A DNA stretch of 64,000 nt from Ureibacillus manganicus DSM 26584 (GTDB taxonomy: Bacteria; Bacillota; Bacilli; Bacillales_A; Planococcaceae), in contig NZ_JPVN01000002.1 of the NCBI RefSeq assembly GCF_000772945.1, positions 124,001 through 188,000 on the forward strand, written 5' to 3'. The notes beneath the pieces were generated by a model. That model was not told the origin of the DNA. It made no database searches and saw only the letters and a list, made by a program, of their open reading frames with translations. Positions 19,058 to 27,595 of this stretch are shown in pieces. How positions within the stretch are numbered: the stretch's first letter is position 1; each line of letters opens with the position of its first letter. Made by a program: the position numbers and the translations under genes.

Positions 19058-21109
19058 TTGAAAAGACGAAGCTATTTTCGTAAAAAGAGACGACAAAAAT
19101 GGTTAAAGATTGCAGTTTTAACAGTTGTCGGGTTTGTTTGTGCCATGGCTGTAGGGCTTTTGTCATTACGTATTTACGCCCAAATTGCAGGAGCACCTCC
19201 ACTAATCATACCTAAAGCATCAGTGTTTTTAGACAATAATGGAAATAAAATTGGTGATTATTATACCGAGGAAAGACGATATTGGATCGAGCTTGAAGAA
19301 ATATCACCATATTTACTAGATGCAACTATTGCTGTTGAAGATAAGGATTTTTATTCACATAATGGATTCGATTTTTCTCGAATTGCTAGTGCCATTCTTA
19401 TTGATATAAAAACTCAAAGTATGGCGGAAGGTGCAAGTACACTTACACAACAACTAGCACGTAACCTTTACTTAACACTAGATAAAAATTGGTCGCGAAA
19501 AATTAATGAGGCGCTCTATGCTTATCGATTAGAAATTTTCTATTCAAAAGACGAAATCCTTGAAGGCTATTTAAATACTGTCAACTACGGACATGGTATG
19601 TATGGGGTTGAAGCAGCCAGTCAGTATTACTTTAGTAAATCCGCAAGTGAGTTAACTTTAGCCGAGGCTGCTATGTTAGCAGGTATTCCAAAAGGTCCTA
19701 GCATTTATTCGCCATTAAATAATTTTGAAAAGGCATCAAACCGTCAAAAACTAATCTTAAGTTTAATGGAAGATCAACAAATGATTAGTGTAACAGAAAA
19801 AGAGCGTGCACTTTCTCAACAGATTGTATTAAAAAATGATGAGTGGATTGCTTCTCATAAGATTGCGCCATACTTTTTAGATACAGTTTGGCAAGAAGTT
19901 ACACAAATCCTAGAACAAAAAGGGTTAAATATTCGAGAAGGCGGTTGGACAATTCGAACAACACTGAATCAGGCACATCAACAAGCCGCAGAAGCTGCCA
20001 TTGAGAAAAATATGCCAGAGAACGAATTACAAGTTGGTTTTGTGAGCATGGATGTAGAAAATGGATTTGTGACAGCATTGGTTGGTGGACGAGACTACCG
20101 ATCTAGTTCGTTTAACCGTGTAACACAAGCAGCAAGACAACCCGGTTCAACAATTAAGCCTATTCTCTATACCGCTGCATTAGAAAATGATTTTTCACCT
20201 TTAACTTATTTAGATGTTAGCGAAACGATTTTTACTTATGACGATGGCAGGTCCACATATCAACCAAAAAACGTCAATGGGCAATTTGCTGATAGCGCTA
20301 TGTCTCTAGCACAAGCGATTGCTATTTCAGATAACATTTATGCGGTAAAAACGTTACAAGAAATTGGCCATAATGATTTCCGAGATATGCTTAAGCGTTT
20401 TAATTTATCCTATTCATCAGGTGATAACCCATCAGCTGCTCTAGGAACAATTGAAACATCTTTATATGATATGACGAATGCTTATAATATGATTGCAGCA
20501 TATGGTCAAAAACGTAACCCAACAACAATCATTTCAATTCACAATGCTAAGGGCGAAGTTATATACGAATATAGTCCACCTGCAGCAGAACAAGTAGTAT
20601 CTGAACAGGATGCTTTTATAATGACTCAGTTAATGACTGGGATATTTGACCCAGTATTCAATGACTACTCACCTGCGACAGGAGTATCCTTAAGAGCTCG
20701 TATGACGCATACTTATGCGGCAAAATCAGGCTCAACAGTTAGTGATAACTGGTTAATTGGTTATACTCCAAGTTTGACTGCTGGTGTATGGAATGGATAT
20801 GACCAAGGGAAAACATTAACTAATTCAGAAGATAAAGGTGCAACAAAACTAATTTGGATTGAATTTATGGAGGCAATTCATAAAGGTACTGAAAACGAAT
20901 CGTTTAAAGTTCCAAGTGGGGTTGAAAGTGTCGTAGTGGACATTGAATCAGGAAAGATTGCTACAGATGCATGTCCAAAACAACGTCTTGTCTATGTAAA
21001 AACAGAAGATGTACCTACAGAAAAATGTTCACTCTTTGAAAATGACGATTGGAATCAATTCTTTAACTTATTTGATATAGAAGGCTTTACAGATATTTTT
21101 GGTTTCTAA
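19058..21109 (+). CDS. pbpG: Class A penicillin-binding protein (PBP 1A family)
   Basis: 683-aa bifunctional peptidoglycan glycosyltransferase/transpeptidase. A basic N-terminus is followed by one membrane anchor (about residues 17-37). The GT51 domain shows AVEDKDFYSHNGFDFSRI (catalytic Glu near 92) and GASTLTQQLARNLYL. The transpeptidase domain has S364-T-I-K, S424-D-N and K556-S-G. The TTG start at 19058 is 9 nt from a GGGG at 19045; the ATG at 19053 is out of frame and stops at once. Placement next to speB matches the B. subtilis pbpG locus, where the protein acts in spore cortex synthesis; the spore role is inferred. The 425-bp divergent gap 18633-19057 showed no clear promoter of a specific sigma factor. 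Confidence 0.9.
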   Translation: MKRRSYFRKKRRQKWLKIAVLTVVGFVCAMAVGLLSLRIYAQIAGAPPLIIPKASVFLDNNGNKIGDYYTEERRYWIELEEISPYLLDATIAVEDKDFYSHNGFDFSRIASAILIDIKTQSMAEGASTLTQQLARNLYLTLDKNWSRKINEALYAYRLEIFYSKDEILEGYLNTVNYGHGMYGVEAASQYYFSKSASELTLAEAAMLAGIPKGPSIYSPLNNFEKASNRQKLILSLMEDQQMISVTEKERALSQQIVLKNDEWIASHKIAPYFLDTVWQEVTQILEQKGLNIREGGWTIRTTLNQAHQQAAEAAIEKNMPENELQVGFVSMDVENGFVTALVGGRDYRSSSFNRVTQAARQPGSTIKPILYTAALENDFSPLTYLDVSETIFTYDDGRSTYQPKNVNGQFADSAMSLAQAIAISDNIYAVKTLQEIGHNDFRDMLKRFNLSYSSGDNPSAALGTIETSLYDMTNAYNMIAAYGQKRNPTTIISIHNAKGEVIYEYSPPAAEQVVSEQDAFIMTQLMTGIFDPVFNDYSPATGVSLRARMTHTYAAKSGSTVSDNWLIGYTPSLTAGVWNGYDQGKTLTNSEDKGATKLIWIEFMEAIHKGTENESFKVPSGVESVVVDIESGKIATDACPKQRLVYVKTEDVPTEKCSLFENDDWNQFFNLFDIEGFTDIFGF

Positions 21110-21126
21110 ACGGTAAATAATTTAAA

Positions 21127-21180
21127 AAAGCTCTCTCTTATATGGAAATAATACTTTCCAATACAAGAGAGAGCTTTTTT
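21127..21180 (+). terminator. Terminator of pbpG
   Basis: AAGCTCTCTCTT pairs with AAGAGAGAGCTT across an imperfect arm and is followed by TTTT. The remaining gap 21181-21447 shows no supported feature. Confidence 0.85.
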
Positions 21181-21447
21181 GGGCCTTCGAAAGCATGAAA
21201 ATTATGGGGCATTCGGCTTGGGAATGTTACAAATGCCGCATAGTTTTCATAGCCTTCTATTGCCACTGTGTCCTAGCTCATTATTTGAACTATAATGTTA
21301 ATGTACCTTTTTTCACCAGTAGTTTCAATAAAGGATTAATTGGTAACCTCAACTGTCACACTTTGTTCATAAATACAATGCAATCCATTCCATTATCATT
21401 GACAAAAGCGCTTACAACAGTTAGCGAATTATTGTAAAATAATTTCA

Positions 21448-21966
21448 TTAATTGGAATTTAAATCCACTTTTAGCTGTCCATCACTTCGTTCCCACATTT
21501 CTTTATTATGAGTTTGTAAGAAATCGACTAATACTTCTTTAGATGCATCATCCATATAATCAACCATAATTTTTCGCTTTAAGGATTTATCCATTCTATT
21601 TACATGGTCAGCTAAAATCTTATACCCGCGCCTCTTTTCACGGTTAACTACCATTTCGCATGCTGTCACACCAGCATAATAAGGGCCATCTTCTTTAAAA
21701 TCAATGGTTACCCACACAAGCCAATAAGGTTTACCACCTTCTGAATCAGCGCGATCTGTTGTGAATTTAATTCCCTTTTCTACTGCACTTTTCGCATGCA
21801 TTGCTCCAATATCAATAAATGCACTTTTTTCCTCAATATCGATAAATAATGGTGTTACATTTTCTAAAGACAAAGATCCAATACCAAAGCCTTTATGTCC
21901 ATCAATTGGGTCGTCTTTTATAATCGTGAATCCTATTTTTTGTTTTGGTTTTTCTCCACTAGTCAT
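21448..21966 (-). CDS. ywhD: YwhD family protein
   Basis: 172-aa protein of the YwhD family, conserved in Bacillales without known function. It starts TSGEKPKQKIGFTIIKDDP and contains GHKGFGIGSLSLENVTPLFID and KIMVDYMDDASKEVLVDFLQ. A longer frame would start five codons earlier at 21981, but those codons cover the GGAGG ribosome site, so ATG at 21966 is chosen. It is divergent from the small tautomerase gene, as at the B. subtilis ywhD-ywhB locus. Confidence 0.87.
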   Translation of the reverse strand: MTSGEKPKQKIGFTIIKDDPIDGHKGFGIGSLSLENVTPLFIDIEEKSAFIDIGAMHAKSAVEKGIKFTTDRADSEGGKPYWLVWVTIDFKEDGPYYAGVTACEMVVNREKRRGYKILADHVNRMDKSLKRKIMVDYMDDASKEVLVDFLQTHNKEMWERSDGQLKVDLNSN

Positions 21967-22035
21967 TGTAAATCCCTCCATCTACAACTATTATAATGAA
22001 TATACACTAATTATATCCACTAAGGAGGATGCAAC

Positions 22036-22221
22036 ATGCCAATTGTAACTGTAAAAATGATTGAAGGTCGTACAGATGAACAAAAGAAAGCTCTAGTTGA
22101 AAGAGTAACTGAAGCCGTTGTAGAAACTGTAAATGCGCCACCAGAAGCAGTAACTATTGTGATTGAAGAAATGTCTAAAAATCATTATGCAACTGCTGGT
22201 GTACGAGCTAGCGATAAATAA
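22036..22221 (+). CDS. 4-oxalocrotonate tautomerase family protein
   Basis: 61-aa small tautomerase. After removal of Met the catalytic Pro1 is exposed (PIVTVKMIEGRTDEQKKALV), with the usual Arg near residues 11-12 and the body TEAVVETVNAPPEAVTIVIEEM. The chain assembles into a hexamer in known relatives. AAGGAGG precedes the ATG. Orthologue of B. subtilis YwhB by position; the natural substrate is unknown. Confidence 0.93.
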   Translation: MPIVTVKMIEGRTDEQKKALVERVTEAVVETVNAPPEAVTIVIEEMSKNHYATAGVRASDK

Positions 22222-22230
22222 GCTCCATTT

Positions 22231-22262
22231 AAAAGAGAATCCCGGAGGGTTCTCTTTTTTTA
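22231..22262 (+). terminator. Terminator of the tautomerase gene
   Basis: AAGAGAATCC and GGGTTCTCTT form a stem around CGGA-type loop bases, followed by TTTTT. Confidence 0.88.
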
Positions 22263-22266
22263 ACTC

Positions 22267-22311
22267 AAAAACCTACAAACTCATAACTTATGCTTAGAGT
22301 TTGTAGGTTCG
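22267..22311 (-). terminator. Terminator of ywfO
   Basis: On the minus strand AACCTACAAACTC pairs with GAGTTTGTAGGTT and is followed by TTTGAG, just after the ywfO stop. Confidence 0.8.
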
Positions 22312-22318
22312 CTTTAAA

Positions 22319-23569
22319 TTATATAAATAATATTTCCTTTGGATAATACACTTTATAATCTACTTTAATATTATTTGCCATAGCTGAAACAATATGAGAC
22401 TGTTCGGATAGTTCTCTTATTTCACCGCTCGGCATTTCAAGGTAGATTGGTTTTTTCGTTGATTTATCACCAGGGCGATAAAAATCATAAGGTAAATCTG
22501 ATGTTGAATCTGGTTTCACATAATACTCTGGGTCTAAGCCTTGTGCTCTCACCTGCTCAATTAACCACGCATAACGTTCCGGTTCTTCTTCAGGATTTAA
22601 ATCTACATGGGCAAATAGATCTCGGTTTAAAAATCTTCTACATAAATCTTTTAATATGGCATCTTCTTCACCCATCCAAAATTGGAAGTACGCAAGTAAA
22701 ATATTCTCATCAAGAGCTAAATAGTCTTCTAGCGAAACAACATTGTTAAAGAACGCATGGAAATGAACTGGCTCAAACTTAAACTGATACCCTTCTTCAT
22801 ATAACTTTTTGGCCCTCTTTAAAATATGATTGAGAACGGCTTCAGCACTTCTTGAGACAGGGTGAAAATAGATTTGTAGATACATTTGGTATCTCGACAT
22901 AATATAATCTTCAATGGCATGCATTCCTGACGCTTTAAAGACAATTTGACCTTGTCTTGGACGTATTACTCTTAAAATTCTTTCCATATCAAAATGACCA
23001 TAGCTTACACCTGTAAAATAAGCATCACGTTGTAAATAATCCATTCGATCTGCATCAATTTGACTTGAAATAAGACTGACTACGATATTATTTGTGTAAT
23101 TTTTTTCAATAACTAATGCAACTCTTTCTGCAAAATCTCCAGACACTTTCCTCAAAATCGCGTTGACTTCTGTGTTTCCTAATAATATTTGTCTTGTATA
23201 ATATTCGTGATCTGTATGAAAAACATTTTCAAATGCATGGGAAAATGGTCCATGGCCAAGATCATGAAGTAAAGCCGCACAAAGTACTACTAAACGTTCA
23301 CTATCATCCCACTCTGGACGACCACGAAACACATCATCTACAATTCGACGTACTATTTCATAGACACCTAAGGAATGGTTAAAACGGCTGTGTTCTGCAC
23401 CATGAAATACCAAATAGGCAGTACCTAGCTGTTTAATACGACGTAAACGTTGAAATTCCTTTGTTCCAATTAAATCCCAAATCACTTGATCGCGCACATG
23501 AACATAGCGGTGCACAGGATCCTTAAATACTTTTTCTTCTACTAACTTAGAATTAGCGTAATTACTCAC
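22319..23569 (-). CDS. ywfO: HD-domain phosphohydrolase, dGTPase-like
   Basis: 416-aa metal-dependent phosphohydrolase related to dGTP triphosphohydrolases and SAMHD1. The HD metal site is in FNHSLGVYEIVRR plus AALLHDLGHGPFSHAFE; the later Asp is in SSQIDADRMDYLQRDAYFTG. The N-terminus FKDPVHRYVHVRDQVIWDLI is typical of the YwfO group. Nucleotide or nucleotide-phosphate hydrolysis is expected; the physiological substrate is not clear. Gene order with rsfA is as in B. subtilis. Confidence 0.92.
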   Translation of the reverse strand: MSNYANSKLVEEKVFKDPVHRYVHVRDQVIWDLIGTKEFQRLRRIKQLGTAYLVFHGAEHSRFNHSLGVYEIVRRIVDDVFRGRPEWDDSERLVVLCAALLHDLGHGPFSHAFENVFHTDHEYYTRQILLGNTEVNAILRKVSGDFAERVALVIEKNYTNNIVVSLISSQIDADRMDYLQRDAYFTGVSYGHFDMERILRVIRPRQGQIVFKASGMHAIEDYIMSRYQMYLQIYFHPVSRSAEAVLNHILKRAKKLYEEGYQFKFEPVHFHAFFNNVVSLEDYLALDENILLAYFQFWMGEEDAILKDLCRRFLNRDLFAHVDLNPEEEPERYAWLIEQVRAQGLDPEYYVKPDSTSDLPYDFYRPGDKSTKKPIYLEMPSGEIRELSEQSHIVSAMANNIKVDYKVYYPKEILFI

Positions 23570-23660
23570 TGTTCACACCTCACTCCCACAATCTTACTTT
23601 CTATTATATGTGAGTTTCAAACAATTTACATTAAACTCTACTGATTTCATTGTACAATAG

Positions 23661-23692
23661 AAAAACACATCTCGAACCAAATAGGTCGAGAT
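23661..23692 (-). terminator. Second terminator-like hairpin between DUF1450 gene and ywfO
   Basis: On the minus strand CATCTCGA pairs with TCGAGATG and is followed by TGTTTTTC. It lies 50 bp beyond the main terminator of the DUF1450 gene. Confidence 0.6.
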
Positions 23693-23745
23693 GATGTCTT
23701 TTCTTATGCGGATTTCCTTAAAAACTTATAATTTCTTATCCGCAA

Positions 23746-23777
23746 ATAAAAAGCTATCTCTATTTTGAGATAGCTTC
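23746..23777 (-). terminator. Terminator of the DUF1450 gene
   Basis: On the minus strand AAGCTATCTC pairs with GAGATAGCTT and is followed by TTTATTT. Confidence 0.88.
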
Positions 23778-23781
23778 ATCA

Positions 23782-24009
23782 TTATTTTCCTTTTAACTTT
23801 ACTTTTACTTTTTCCATTAACTCATCTTCAGTTAATGCATTAAGGGGTCTTCCATTTACAAATGTAAATGTTTTTTTACGACCTGGTCCACAATATGAAT
23901 GACAGCCTATTTCAATCGTTGCTTCTGGATCTAGTTCTTTTAACTTTGGAATTAACGTTTTTAAATTAACGGCCTGACATTCATCGCAAACTTTAAATTC
24001 GTTTGCCAT
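23782..24009 (-). CDS. DUF1450 family small cysteine protein
   Basis: 75-aa protein of the DUF1450/YuzB-like group with a thioredoxin-like ferredoxin look. It has CDECQAVN near the N-terminus and [14 protein letters not shown] in the middle, i.e. four cysteines in two pairs that could bind metal or form disulfides, followed by [19 protein letters not shown]. The ribosome site AAAGGGTTG is upstream of the ATG. Monocistronic; two hairpin terminators follow. Function unknown. Confidence 0.85.
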   Translation of the reverse strand: MANEFKVCDECQAVNLKTLIPKLKELDPEATIEIGCHSYCGPGRKKTFTFVNGRPLNALTEDELMEKVKVKLKGK

Positions 24010-24265
24010 ATTGTCTACAACCCTTTCTATTTGTATATTTTCTTTTAATCATTAGTTTAATTATTACGAGTCTAAAAGCTATTTTAAACTAAAAAAGATG
24101 TAGCATTCAAGCAAAAGCAGACATTTCCGTCAAAGGTCTGAATGTATATATTAAATCAACACATTTTTTTTACTATTAAGTTAATAATTATGAATATTAT
24201 TCTAAAATTTTGGCGATGATTCATATTGAACAAATAAAACTATTAACATCACAGGAGGTTAAACA

Positions 24266-24946
24266 ATGGTCAAAATTAGACAAGATGCTTGGCTAAAAGA
24301 AAACGATGAATTATTAGCTGAAGCGGTTTTGCGTCACGTTAAAGAAGGTAGTACTCAATTAAATGCTTTTGAGGAAGCAGGAGATGCACTAAATCGTACG
24401 GCAGCTGCATGTGGTTTTCGTTGGAATGCCGTTGTCCGTCGTTTATATGAAAAAGAATTAGCAGAAGCAAAAAAAGAGCGAAAAGAGAGAATGAGAGTAT
24501 TAGGAATGAACGGTAGACGTCGTAGCCAAGGTGTATATTTACTACCTACTACAACTACTGCCTCTCAGACTACTGAAGAAGTAAAATCTATTCCTCTTTC
24601 AGCTCTTAATCTAGATATAGTGATTGCTTACTTACTACGTTTGCAACATAACGGCGGTTCTGACAATGAAGCTACTAAATGGCGTCAAGTTGCAAATGCA
24701 GCAACAGAGAAAATGAAAGAGCTAGAGAAAAAGATTACTTTACTTGAGTCAGAGAACCGTGCGATTCGTGAAGATTATGAGCAATTTGTACAAATTATGA
24801 ATCGTGCTCGAAGACTCGTAACATTAGAAGAAGATGAACAACGTATTGCACCCGTATTTAAGATGGAGAAAAACGGGAACCTAGTTGCCAACTATGCTAC
24901 TAATAGTAGCGAGATTGGAAAAGAAAACGCGGATGTGTCTCACTAA
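24266..24946 (+). CDS. rsfA: RsfA family prespore transcription factor
   Basis: 226-aa DNA-binding regulator of the RsfA family. In B. subtilis RsfA is made in the forespore under sigma-F and tunes sigma-F-dependent genes. The N-terminal 80 residues form a Myb/SANT-like domain (RQDAWLKENDELLAEAVLRHV and RTAAACGFRWNAVVRRLYEKEL). Then comes a Ser/Thr-rich linker and a C-terminal coiled coil (AATEKMKELEKKITLLESEN). Strong AGGAGG before the ATG. Synteny with lipL and hemQ supports the rsfA assignment over other family members. The 256-bp gap upstream has no promoter I can assign confidently. Confidence 0.88.
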   Translation: MVKIRQDAWLKENDELLAEAVLRHVKEGSTQLNAFEEAGDALNRTAAACGFRWNAVVRRLYEKELAEAKKERKERMRVLGMNGRRRSQGVYLLPTTTTASQTTEEVKSIPLSALNLDIVIAYLLRLQHNGGSDNEATKWRQVANAATEKMKELEKKITLLESENRAIREDYEQFVQIMNRARRLVTLEEDEQRIAPVFKMEKNGNLVANYATNSSEIGKENADVSH

Positions 24947-24966
24947 GCACATCCGTGCTTTTATTT
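24930..24966. terminator. Terminator between convergent rsfA and lipL
   Basis: CGGATGTG (24930-24937) pairs with CACATCCG (24948-24955) and is followed by TGCTTTTATTTTC; the stem overlaps the rsfA stop. T-rich sequence also follows on the other strand. Confidence 0.75.
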
Positions 24967-24967
24967 T

Positions 24968-25801
24968 CTAGTCATTTGAGTTAAGCATTTTTTTATTTCT
25001 CTCGAATACTCTATTTAAATAATATGAATAGTATTCTGTTTCTTCACTACTGAGATTTTGCAGTTTCATATCACCATTGAATTTTATAAGTTTTTGTAAG
25101 TTTAACACAGTTTCATAAACTGTTATCTCTCTATTCAATATCTCACTTAAACTTGCCATAACAGTTGGATTAATGTCTGGATATACGAATTTTGTTTTCT
25201 CACCTTTTAAACTTAATTGATAAAACTCTCTAATTAGCTCTGCCCTCTCACTGCCACTACCTTCAATACAAAGATAGATTTGCACAGCGATCCCTTGTCT
25301 AATTCGACGTTGTGATATCCCTGCAAATTTCTTACCTTCAACACTTAAATCATATGAGCCTGGACAATATGAACCAACTATTTCATAGGCTTTTATATCA
25401 TCTTGAATTTCTGGATATAGTGATTTAACTAAATCTACCATTGCATCATAGCCAGCATTAATACTAATGGCATTGTCTTTTTCAGGTAATACTAACGAAA
25501 TATTTAATACACCTGAATCTAGTACAACTGCTAACCCACCTGAGTTACGTACGATTGCTTGATAGCCACGTTGTTCTAAAAAGTTAATACCTTCTTGAAC
25601 GTATGGTAATCTATGGTCTTGAATGCCTAAGACGATTGTTTCATTATGCACCCATGTTCGAATGGTTGGATCACTCATACCTTGACCAACTAAATGACAA
25701 AGGGTATCGTCCATTGCGAAGGATTCTAATGGTGTTCGATTTAATGCAACTATTGATTGATCGATAAAGCGCCAACTTTTTTGATTTAGTAAATGATTCA
25801 T
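24968..25801 (-). CDS. lipL: Octanoyl-[GcvH]:protein N-octanoyltransferase
   Basis: 277-aa lipoate-ligase-fold amidotransferase that moves octanoyl from GcvH to E2 subunits in Firmicute lipoate assembly. The catalytic Cys is in YEIVGSYCPGSYDLSVEGKK, with the conserved Lys in GKKFAGISQRR. Typical N-terminal NSGGLAVVLDSGVLNISLVLP. TTTAGGAG precedes the ATG. In B. subtilis pta lies between lipL (ywfL) and hemQ (ywfI); here pta is absent and lipL and hemQ are divergent neighbours. Confidence 0.92.
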   Translation of the reverse strand: MNHLLNQKSWRFIDQSIVALNRTPLESFAMDDTLCHLVGQGMSDPTIRTWVHNETIVLGIQDHRLPYVQEGINFLEQRGYQAIVRNSGGLAVVLDSGVLNISLVLPEKDNAISINAGYDAMVDLVKSLYPEIQDDIKAYEIVGSYCPGSYDLSVEGKKFAGISQRRIRQGIAVQIYLCIEGSGSERAELIREFYQLSLKGEKTKFVYPDINPTVMASLSEILNREITVYETVLNLQKLIKFNGDMKLQNLSSEETEYYSYYLNRVFERNKKMLNSND

Positions 25802-25966
25802 TATTAAAAACTCCTAAATATCCATTTTAACATTTGCTTCACTTTTTAAGCATACACGTTTTAGTTTTTGAAGAAAAGTGGGCACACTAGTGACGAAATC
25901 ATGAATTTCAACATTCTAAAGCATTCATTTCAAGGAAAAATTTTTGTTTTTATGCTAATATTGTAA

Positions 25967-25983
25967 TTGATAATGTTAATCAA
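25967..25983. promoter_or_regulatory. Candidate Fur/PerR-type operator before hemQ
   Basis: TTGATAATGTTAATCAA is an imperfect 7-1-7-type inverted repeat with two mismatches to TGATAATNATTATCA. It lies about 20 bp before the hemQ start, next to TAATAT, a possible -10. Identity of the regulator is inference. Confidence 0.45.
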
Positions 25984-26002
25984 TTAAGGGAGTGTTCAAC
26001 CA

Positions 26003-26758
26003 ATGAATGAAGCAGCTATTACATTAGACGGCTGGTACTGTTTACACGATTTCCGTGCAATTGACTGGACTTCTTGGAAATTAGTTTCTGAAGAAGAACG
26101 TACAAAAGCGACAGAAGAATTTCTTCAATACTTAGAAAAAATAAACGAAGCACATGTGGCTAAAACAGGTTCCCATGCTTTTTACTCTATTCTTGGTCAA
26201 AAAGCTGACTTTATGTTAATGATTCTTCGTGAAACTCCAGAAGAACTACAAGAACTTGAAGCAGAGTTCAATAAACTTGCGATTGCTGATTTTACTGTCC
26301 CAACATATTCATACGTTTCAGTAGTAGAACTTTCAAACTATCTATCAAAAGAATCAAATGAAGATCCATACCAAAACCCACATGTTCGTGCACGTCTATA
26401 TCCAGAACTACCAAGCACGAAATATGTTTGCTTCTATCCAATGGACAAGCGCCGTGAAGGTAATGACAACTGGTATATGCTTTCTATGGATGAGCGTCGT
26501 AAATTAATGCATTCTCACGGATTAATTGGGCGATCATATGCTGGTAAAATAAAACAAATTATTACAGGCTCTGTCGGTTTAGATGATCATGAATGGGGCG
26601 TTACTTTATTCTCAGACGATATGCTACAATTCAAAAAAATCGTTTATGAAATGCGTTTTGATGAAGTATCAGCACGTTACGGAGAATTCGGTGAGTTTTT
26701 AGTTGGTAACCTGCTTGATCAAGAACGTTTACTAAAATTCTTATCTGTATCTAAATAA
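26003..26758 (+). CDS. hemQ: Coproheme decarboxylase (chlorite dismutase-like)
   Basis: 251-aa HemQ, which oxidatively decarboxylates two propionates of coproheme to make haem b in the Gram-positive coproporphyrin route. Sequence markers are [35 protein letters not shown] and the proximal-His region [18 protein letters not shown] (His near 172). [23 protein letters not shown] completes the second ferredoxin-like half. GGGAG precedes the ATG. It is followed by a nest of palindromic repeats and an IS element instead of a simple terminator. Confidence 0.95.
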   Translation: MNEAAITLDGWYCLHDFRAIDWTSWKLVSEEERTKATEEFLQYLEKINEAHVAKTGSHAFYSILGQKADFMLMILRETPEELQELEAEFNKLAIADFTVPTYSYVSVVELSNYLSKESNEDPYQNPHVRARLYPELPSTKYVCFYPMDKRREGNDNWYMLSMDERRKLMHSHGLIGRSYAGKIKQIITGSVGLDDHEWGVTLFSDDMLQFKKIVYEMRFDEVSARYGEFGEFLVGNLLDQERLLKFLSVSK

Positions 26759-26838
26759 AAGAGGCTGGACAAAAGATAAATTTTACAGAAAGTCAGTTCT
26801 ATTTATAATAAAAATCTGCTAACTTAATTTTAGAAAAT

Positions 26839-26965
26839 CGTTCGTTGGAGAGGCATGCGAAGACTCCTGCAGGACGTAGAAGCAGTCATGAGACCCCGGA
26901 GAGCTTTAGCTCCCGGAGGCTCATGGCTTCCCTGCGGAAAGCGAAGCATGCATCGGAAACGAACG
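26839..26965. repeat. GC-rich palindromic repeat (about 127 bp)
   Basis: Outer arms CGTTCGTT and AACGAACG (26839-26846, 26958-26965) enclose GGCATGC/GCATGC and an inner stem CATGAG...CTCATG around CCGGAG/CTCCCGG. G+C is clearly above the surroundings. It resembles the dispersed palindromic repeats of Bacillus-type genomes (by memory of the GACTCCTGCAGGA / CCCCGGAG wording); it is non-coding. Confidence 0.7.
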
Positions 26966-27050
26966 TCACTATATCAAAAAGGTACAATCCATTTGAATGA
27001 ACTGCACCCCAATTGTTAGACACGTCTAACAATGGAGGTGCAGCTTTTTT

Positions 27051-27563
27051 ATGGCGAAATATACATCTGAAGGAAAATTACAAGCAGCTCTACGCTACTT
27101 AGATGGAAAAGAAAGTTCAACTGAAATCGCTGAATCAATGGGAACTAATCACGCAGCGATTCTAAAGTGGGCGAGACTATATGAACATCATGGTGTAGAA
27201 GCTTTTATTAAACGGTATACAAATTATACTGTACAGTTTAAACTAGACGTACTAAATTACATGATTGAACACGGTACGTCCTCACGTGAAACAGCAGCTA
27301 TCTTTAACATACCTACTCCCTCTACACTTGATAGCTGGAAAAAACAATTTGAAACAAAAGGACCTGATGCCCTTCAATCAAGGAAAAAGGGGCGTCTATC
27401 CATGAAAAAAGAAACGAAAAGACAACTAAAACAAGCACCAGTAGAAGGTTCATCTGAAGCACTCCAAGCACGCATCAAACAACTTGAAATGGAAAATGAG
27501 TATTTAAAAAAGTTGAACGCCTTAGTTCAAGACAAGGAAATATCACCAAAAAAGACAAGGTAA
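27051..27563 (+). CDS. IS3-family transposase OrfA (helix-turn-helix)
   Basis: 170-aa DNA-binding subunit. It carries two helix-turn-helix units (KLQAALRYLDGKESSTEIAE and FKLDVLNYMIEHGTSSRETA) and a C-terminal leucine-zipper-like helix (ALQARIKQLEMENEYLKKLN) used for multimerisation. The slippery heptamer A-AAA-AAG at 27548-27554 lies four codons before the stop. Slipping one base back leads into the frame of OrfB, giving the OrfAB fusion that acts as transposase; OrfA alone normally represses. Confidence 0.93.
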   Translation: MAKYTSEGKLQAALRYLDGKESSTEIAESMGTNHAAILKWARLYEHHGVEAFIKRYTNYTVQFKLDVLNYMIEHGTSSRETAAIFNIPTPSTLDSWKKQFETKGPDALQSRKKGRLSMKKETKRQLKQAPVEGSSEALQARIKQLEMENEYLKKLNALVQDKEISPKKTR

Positions 27564-27595
27564 GAGTCATCTTTGAATTAAGGCATAAATACTCG

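Noticed and set aside
21402-21415. CAAAAGCGCTTACA, cre-like
   Set aside because: Lies between convergent genes, not at a promoter; first half-site is poor.
21195-21437. 80-aa frame after pbpG
   Set aside because: Starts beyond the terminator, no ribosome site, no family resemblance.
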